This document shows positions 5,600 through 8,758 of a stretch of 8,758 nucleotides of DNA, in pieces (the first letter of the stretch is position 1; every line of letters begins with the position of its first letter). Under the pieces are notes generated by a model that saw only the letters and a program-made list of their open reading frames with translations, was not told the origin of the DNA and did not search any database. A program made the translations under genes and the position numbers. The DNA is from Chloroflexota bacterium (GTDB lineage Bacteria; Chloroflexota; UBA6077; JADZDV01): NCBI GenBank assembly GCA_020850915.1, contig JADZDV010000009.1, positions 1 to 8,758 of the forward strand, given 5' to 3'.

Positions 5600-5627
5600 T
5601 CTTGCTTCTGTCTTGCGAGACGCAAGA
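5600..5627. promoter_or_regulatory. Phased TCTTGC half-sites, candidate operator
   Basis: TCTTGC occurs at 5600-5605 and 5611-5616, and its reverse complement GCAAGA at 5622-5627. The three are spaced exactly 11 bp apart, one DNA turn. The last two form the palindrome TCTTGCGAGACGCAAGA (7-bp arms around 3 bp, 5611-5627). It lies between divergent osmC and cyclase genes, where a regulator could control both. It could also fold as an RNA hairpin in the osmC leader. Confidence 0.45.
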
Positions 5628-5665
5628 AACGACCGTCCGTCGCCGTGCGCTGGGGACAGGTCCGG

Positions 5666-5671
5666 TAGAAT
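5666..5671 (+). promoter_or_regulatory. Putative -10 element of the adenylyl cyclase gene
   Basis: TAGAAT matches the -10 consensus at five of six positions, 43 bp before the GTG start, giving a leader of about 35 nt that includes the AAGGGGA ribosome binding site at 5703-5709. No clear -35 is seen. Confidence 0.4.
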
Positions 5672-5714
5672 CCTCTGCTGCCCCCGATGTTCTGGGTCTG
5701 GTAAGGGGATCTCT

Positions 5715-8700
5715 GTGCGCTGCGCGAGCTGTGGGACCGACAATCCGTTCGGCGCGAAGTTCTGCCACCAGTGTGGGGACCGGCTGGGGCAGGTCTGCCC
5801 GTCCTGCAGCTTCTCGAACCTGCTCGAAGCTCGCTTCTGCAACGACTGCGGCACGCGCATCGCGGTCGACCAGCCGGTTGTGGCGATCGCGACCGCTTCC
5901 AGCTCGCCGGCGGAGCTGAGCCGGCTTGACGAGGAGGAGCGTCGACCGGTCAGCCTGTTGTTCGCGGACCTGGTTGGCTTCACCGCGCTCGCCGAGCGGC
6001 TCGATCCAGAAGACGCCCGCGAAGTCACGAACATAGCGCTGGGTCGTCTGGCGCGTGAAGTGACCGTGTATGGCGGCACAGTGGACAAGTTCATCGGTGA
6101 TGCCCTGCTCGCGCTGTTCGGCGCGCCGATTGCCCACGAGGACGATGCCGAGCGCGCCATCAGCGCCGCCCTTGCGATGCTGCGAGCGGTCGAGGAGCTG
6201 AACGAGACCCACGCCACGATCGGAGCCGGCAAGCTGGCCATCCGGCTTGGCGTCAATACTGGCCTGGTGGTGGTCGGCGCGCGCGAGATGGGTGGGCGCC
6301 AGGAGTACACCGCCATCGGGGATGCCGTCAACGTCGCGGCGCGCCTCCAGGCAGCCGCTGAGCCGAGCACGATCCTCGTCGGCGAAGCGAGCTACCGCGC
6401 CACGAGCAATCGCTTCGCCTTCGAAGCGCTGCCGCCGCTCCAGCTTCGCGGGCGGGCGGATCCCGTGGCCGCGTTCAAGGTTCTCGGCCGGGCTGAATCG
6501 AGGCTGGAGCCGCGGCCAGCGGCATCCGAAGCGCATCCTTCGCCCATGATCGGCCGCTCCGCGGAGCTGGGCTCCCTGCGCTACTGTCTCGACGAGCTAT
6601 CCCGCGGGCGGGGACAGATCGCCTTCGTGCTCGGCGAGGCGGGACTTGGCAAGACCCGGCTGGTTGGAGAGCTCCGGCGCCAGACGGAGCCAGGCGCCTC
6701 GTGGGCGCAGGCTCGGGCCCTCTCGTACGGCCAGAACCTCACCTACGGCATGTTCAACGGGACCATCCGGGGGATGTTCCCCGCGGACTCGCTCGGTGCG
6801 GAGGGCGCTTCCGAGCGCTTGACGGCGTACCTTCGCGATCTTCACGCCGAGGTGGCCTATCCGTTCCTGGCGTATCAGCTCGGGCTACCGGTCGAGCCCG
6901 CCGTCCAGACCGAGCTGGAGGGGTTGAGCCCGCGGGAGCTCCACGCGCGGCTGCTGACGTCGATGCGGGTGTGGCTCTCGGCCGTGGCTCTGCGTTCGCC
7001 GCTGGTGGTCGAGCTAGACGACGTCCACTGGGCAGACCCATCCTCTCTGGAGCTGCTAGACGGCTGGCTGGACCTCGCGGACCAGATCCCCATCTTTTTC
7101 TGTTTCGTCATGCGGCCCGAGCGCGCCAGCCGCGCCTGGCAGATCAAGGAGCGGGCGGCGCGCAGCTTTCCGCACCGCTATACCGAGATCAACCTCTCGC
7201 CGCTGGACGAACTGGAGAGCCTCGAGATGATCGGCTCGCTCCTGGGCGGCGCCGAGCTCCGGCCAGGGCTCCAAGCGCAGGTTCTGGTCAAGACAGAGGG
7301 CAACCCGTTCTTCATCGAAGAGGTTGTTCGCGGGCTCGCGGAGCGGGGCGCGCTGGGCGACATGGCGGGGCCGAACTCGTGGGGAGACACGAGCTCGATC
7401 GCGCTGCCTGACAGTCTGCAATCCGCCATCGTCGCGCGGATTGACCGGCTGCACGAGTCGGTGCGTCGGGTGCTCCAGACGGCCGCGGTGATCGGCCGCT
7501 CGTTCCAGTACTCCATCCTGGAGACCGTGCTGGCGGGACATGCCGGACTGGACGATGATCTCCGCGAGGCAGAGCGCGCCGACCTGATTCGGGAGGTCGC
7601 CGTCTATCCGGTCCGCGAGTACAGCTTCAAGCACCTGTTGGTCCAGGAGGCCGCCTACAACACCCTGCTGGTGCGGCGGCGTCGCGAACTGCACCAGGTT
7701 GTCGCCCAGGCCATCGAAAGCCTCTACCCCGAGCGGCTGGAGGAGTTCTACGACGTCCTGACACACCACTGGTCCGAGGCCGAACGGTGGGAGCAGGCGT
7801 TGCTCTACGCTGAGCGCGAGGGCGATCGAGCGGCCGCGAGCCACGCCAACCAGGAGGCGCTCGAGCACTACAGCCTCGCTCTGCGCGCGGCGGGCGCGCG
7901 GGAGGGGCCGGCCGATCCCGCCTGGCTCGCGGCGCTGCACGAGAAGCGTGGGGACGTCCAGGCAGTGCTGGCCGAAAGCGACGGCGCGGTGCGAAGCTTC
8001 CAGGAGTCGCTGGCGCTCTGGGCCGCGGCCGGGGTGGCGGACCGGGAGACGCGCGGCCGGCTCGGACTGAAGCTGGCGCGCGTGGCCATGGCACGCCAGG
8101 ATTCGTCATCCCTGAGCGCATACCTGAGCTCTGTTCTTGACTCGCTGGCGCCTGAGGATCCCCTGCTGGCCTCTGCCTGGTCGTTGAAGGCGTGGGAGCA
8201 GGTGTGGTGGACGGACTACGGGGGCGCGGCGGAGTCCGCCGATCGGGCGATGAGCCTGGCGAGGGCCGCGGGCGCCGCGGAGCAGGTGGACGAGGCGTAC
8301 GCCGCGTTGACTCATCCCTCCGTCGCCGCCCTCCCCGGCCGAGACTTCCGGCGGCTCTGTCACGACTGGCTGACGGAGGCCGAGGGGCGGGGCGACCAAT
8401 TGGCGGTCTTCAACGCCCTGACAGCCAGTGTGCTCAATCAAGTCTGGGTCAGTGGTACCTTCGACGCCGCGGCGCTGGGGAGAGCGCGTCGGGCGTTGGC
8501 GCTGACCCAGGACCTCGGCTCGCCGCCGGCTGAGAGTCGCGCGCGGGTCATCCTCGGCTCCGGGCTGTATCTCGCCGGAGACTGGACCGAGGCCTACAGT
8601 CAGATGCTGGTCGTCACCGACGATCGCCGCTCGACCGGCCGTACCGAGGAGTGGCGGACGTTCTGGCTGGGTCGGCTTCTCACGATGGTCGGCGACTTCG

Positions 8701-8758
8701 ATCAGGCCGTTGAGATGCTGCAGCGGGGACTTGAGATGCCGGGCTTTCCGCACTCCCG
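5715..8758 (+). CDS. Class III adenylyl cyclase with zinc ribbons, STAND-like ATPase and TPR region (3' incomplete)
   Basis: Open from GTG 5715 (AAGGGGA 5 nt upstream) past the window edge; at least 1014 residues. Domains in order: two zinc ribbons (CASC/CHQC 3-20 and CPSC/CNDC 28-45); a class III cyclase domain (about 77-257); an ATPase module with Walker A GEAGLGKT (307-314) and Walker B LVVELDDVHWAD (430-441); a winged-helix-like segment (about 560-680); then helical TPR-like repeats (about 680 to the end). The cyclase has both metal ligands (Asp85, Asp129), adenine-selecting Lys125 and Thr199, and transition-state Asn206 and Arg210, so it should be active and make cAMP from ATP. Thr in place of Asp at the second selector position is the arrangement of the bicarbonate-responsive, soluble-AC-like group. 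The order resembles mammalian soluble adenylyl cyclase and many actinobacterial and Chloroflexota proteins. No transmembrane helix is seen, so it is cytoplasmic. Nucleotide and TPR modules probably control the cyclase. It is divergent from osmC. Confidence 0.92.
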   Translation, partial: MRCASCGTDNPFGAKFCHQCGDRLGQVCPSCSFSNLLEARFCNDCGTRIAVDQPVVAIATASSSPAELSRLDEEERRPVSLLFADLVGFTALAERLDPEDAREVTNIALGRLAREVTVYGGTVDKFIGDALLALFGAPIAHEDDAERAISAALAMLRAVEELNETHATIGAGKLAIRLGVNTGLVVVGAREMGGRQEYTAIGDAVNVAARLQAAAEPSTILVGEASYRATSNRFAFEALPPLQLRGRADPVAAFKVLGRAESRLEPRPAASEAHPSPMIGRSAELGSLRYCLDELSRGRGQIAFVLGEAGLGKTRLVGELRRQTEPGASWAQARALSYGQNLTYGMFNGTIRGMFPADSLGAEGASERLTAYLRDLHAEVAYPFLAYQLGLPVEPAVQTELEGLSPRELHARLLTSMRVWLSAVALRSPLVVELDDVHWADPSSLELLDGWLDLADQIPIFFCFVMRPERASRAWQIKERAARSFPHRYTEINLSPLDELESLEMIGSLLGGAELRPGLQAQVLVKTEGNPFFIEEVVRGLAERGALGDMAGPNSWGDTSSIALPDSLQSAIVARIDRLHESVRRVLQTAAVIGRSFQYSILETVLAGHAGLDDDLREAERADLIREVAVYPVREYSFKHLLVQEAAYNTLLVRRRRELHQVVAQAIESLYPERLEEFYDVLTHHWSEAERWEQALLYAEREGDRAAASHANQEALEHYSLALRAAGAREGPADPAWLAALHEKRGDVQAVLAESDGAVRSFQESLALWAAAGVADRETRGRLGLKLARVAMARQDSSSLSAYLSSVLDSLAPEDPLLASAWSLKAWEQVWWTDYGGAAESADRAMSLARAAGAAEQVDEAYAALTHPSVAALPGRDFRRLCHDWLTEAEGRGDQLAVFNALTASVLNQVWVSGTFDAAALGRARRALALTQDLGSPPAESRARVILGSGLYLAGDWTEAYSQMLVVTDDRRSTGRTEEWRTFWLGRLLTMVGDFDQAVEMLQRGLEMPGFPHS

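Noticed and set aside
5577..6536. 319-codon open frame antisense to the cyclase N-terminal half
   Set aside because: It is a mirror of the high-GC codon pattern. The + strand frame encodes zinc ribbons and a complete cyclase domain, while the antisense product is Arg/Ala-rich and resembles no family.
6701..7411. 236-codon + strand frame inside the cyclase gene
   Set aside because: Lies wholly within the continuous cyclase frame and has an Arg/Ala/Gly-biased composition; a frame shadow, not a frameshift, since the main frame is uninterrupted.
7056..7940. 294-codon open frame antisense to the cyclase ATPase region
   Set aside because: Same cause: stop codons are rare in GC-rich antisense frames. 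The opposite strand has clear ATPase and winged-helix motifs.
1..8758. tRNA, rRNA, CRISPR array, insertion sequence or phage genes
   Set aside because: None seen on either strand: no regularly spaced repeats, no transposase or integrase motifs, and no cloverleaf or rRNA-like stretch. The AAGGAGGT at 3805 is not part of a 16S fragment.

Overview
This is a GC-rich window with strong G/C preference at third codon positions. The gene repertoire is a bacterial Ser/Thr kinase of the PknB type, a zinc-ribbon adenylyl cyclase fused to an ATPase and TPR region, an OsmC protein, and small VOC and ABM-like enzymes. This mix, together with GTG and TTG starts, would fit a member of the Chloroflexota (Thermomicrobia-like) or another high-GC soil bacterium. 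That assignment is inference from gene style only; there is no rRNA or marker gene here.

Layout, left to right. (1) The 3' end of an unidentified membrane protein (to 140). (2) A two-gene unit on the + strand: a transmembrane Ser/Thr kinase with a TPR-like outer part (249-2162), and 13 bp later a secreted two-domain cupin (2176-2901). (3) Facing it on the minus strand, a secreted C39-like papain-fold protein (2914-3627). (4) About 565 bp (3628-4192) without a convincing gene, holding a promoter, several hairpins and one isolated full-consensus Shine-Dalgarno. (5) Two small + strand enzymes: an ABM-like ferredoxin-fold protein (4193-4495) and a VOC/glyoxalase-fold protein (4642-5022). (6) An OsmC-family thiol peroxidase on the minus strand (5019-5537), whose end overlaps the VOC gene by 4 bp. 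(7) Divergent from osmC, a large class III adenylyl cyclase with zinc ribbons, a STAND-like ATPase and TPRs (5715 to the window edge, incomplete).

The genes do not form one obvious pathway. Two signal-transduction proteins (kinase and cyclase) frame a set of envelope and small-molecule or stress proteins. The most suggestive functional link is the kinase-bicupin pair: a membrane kinase with a large extracytoplasmic part, co-transcribed with an exported protein that could act in the same compartment. The osmC/cyclase divergent promoter carries helically phased TCTTGC half-sites, which look like a shared operator. I found no phage, transposon, CRISPR, tRNA or rRNA signal, and nothing that clearly forms a new defence or biosynthetic system.
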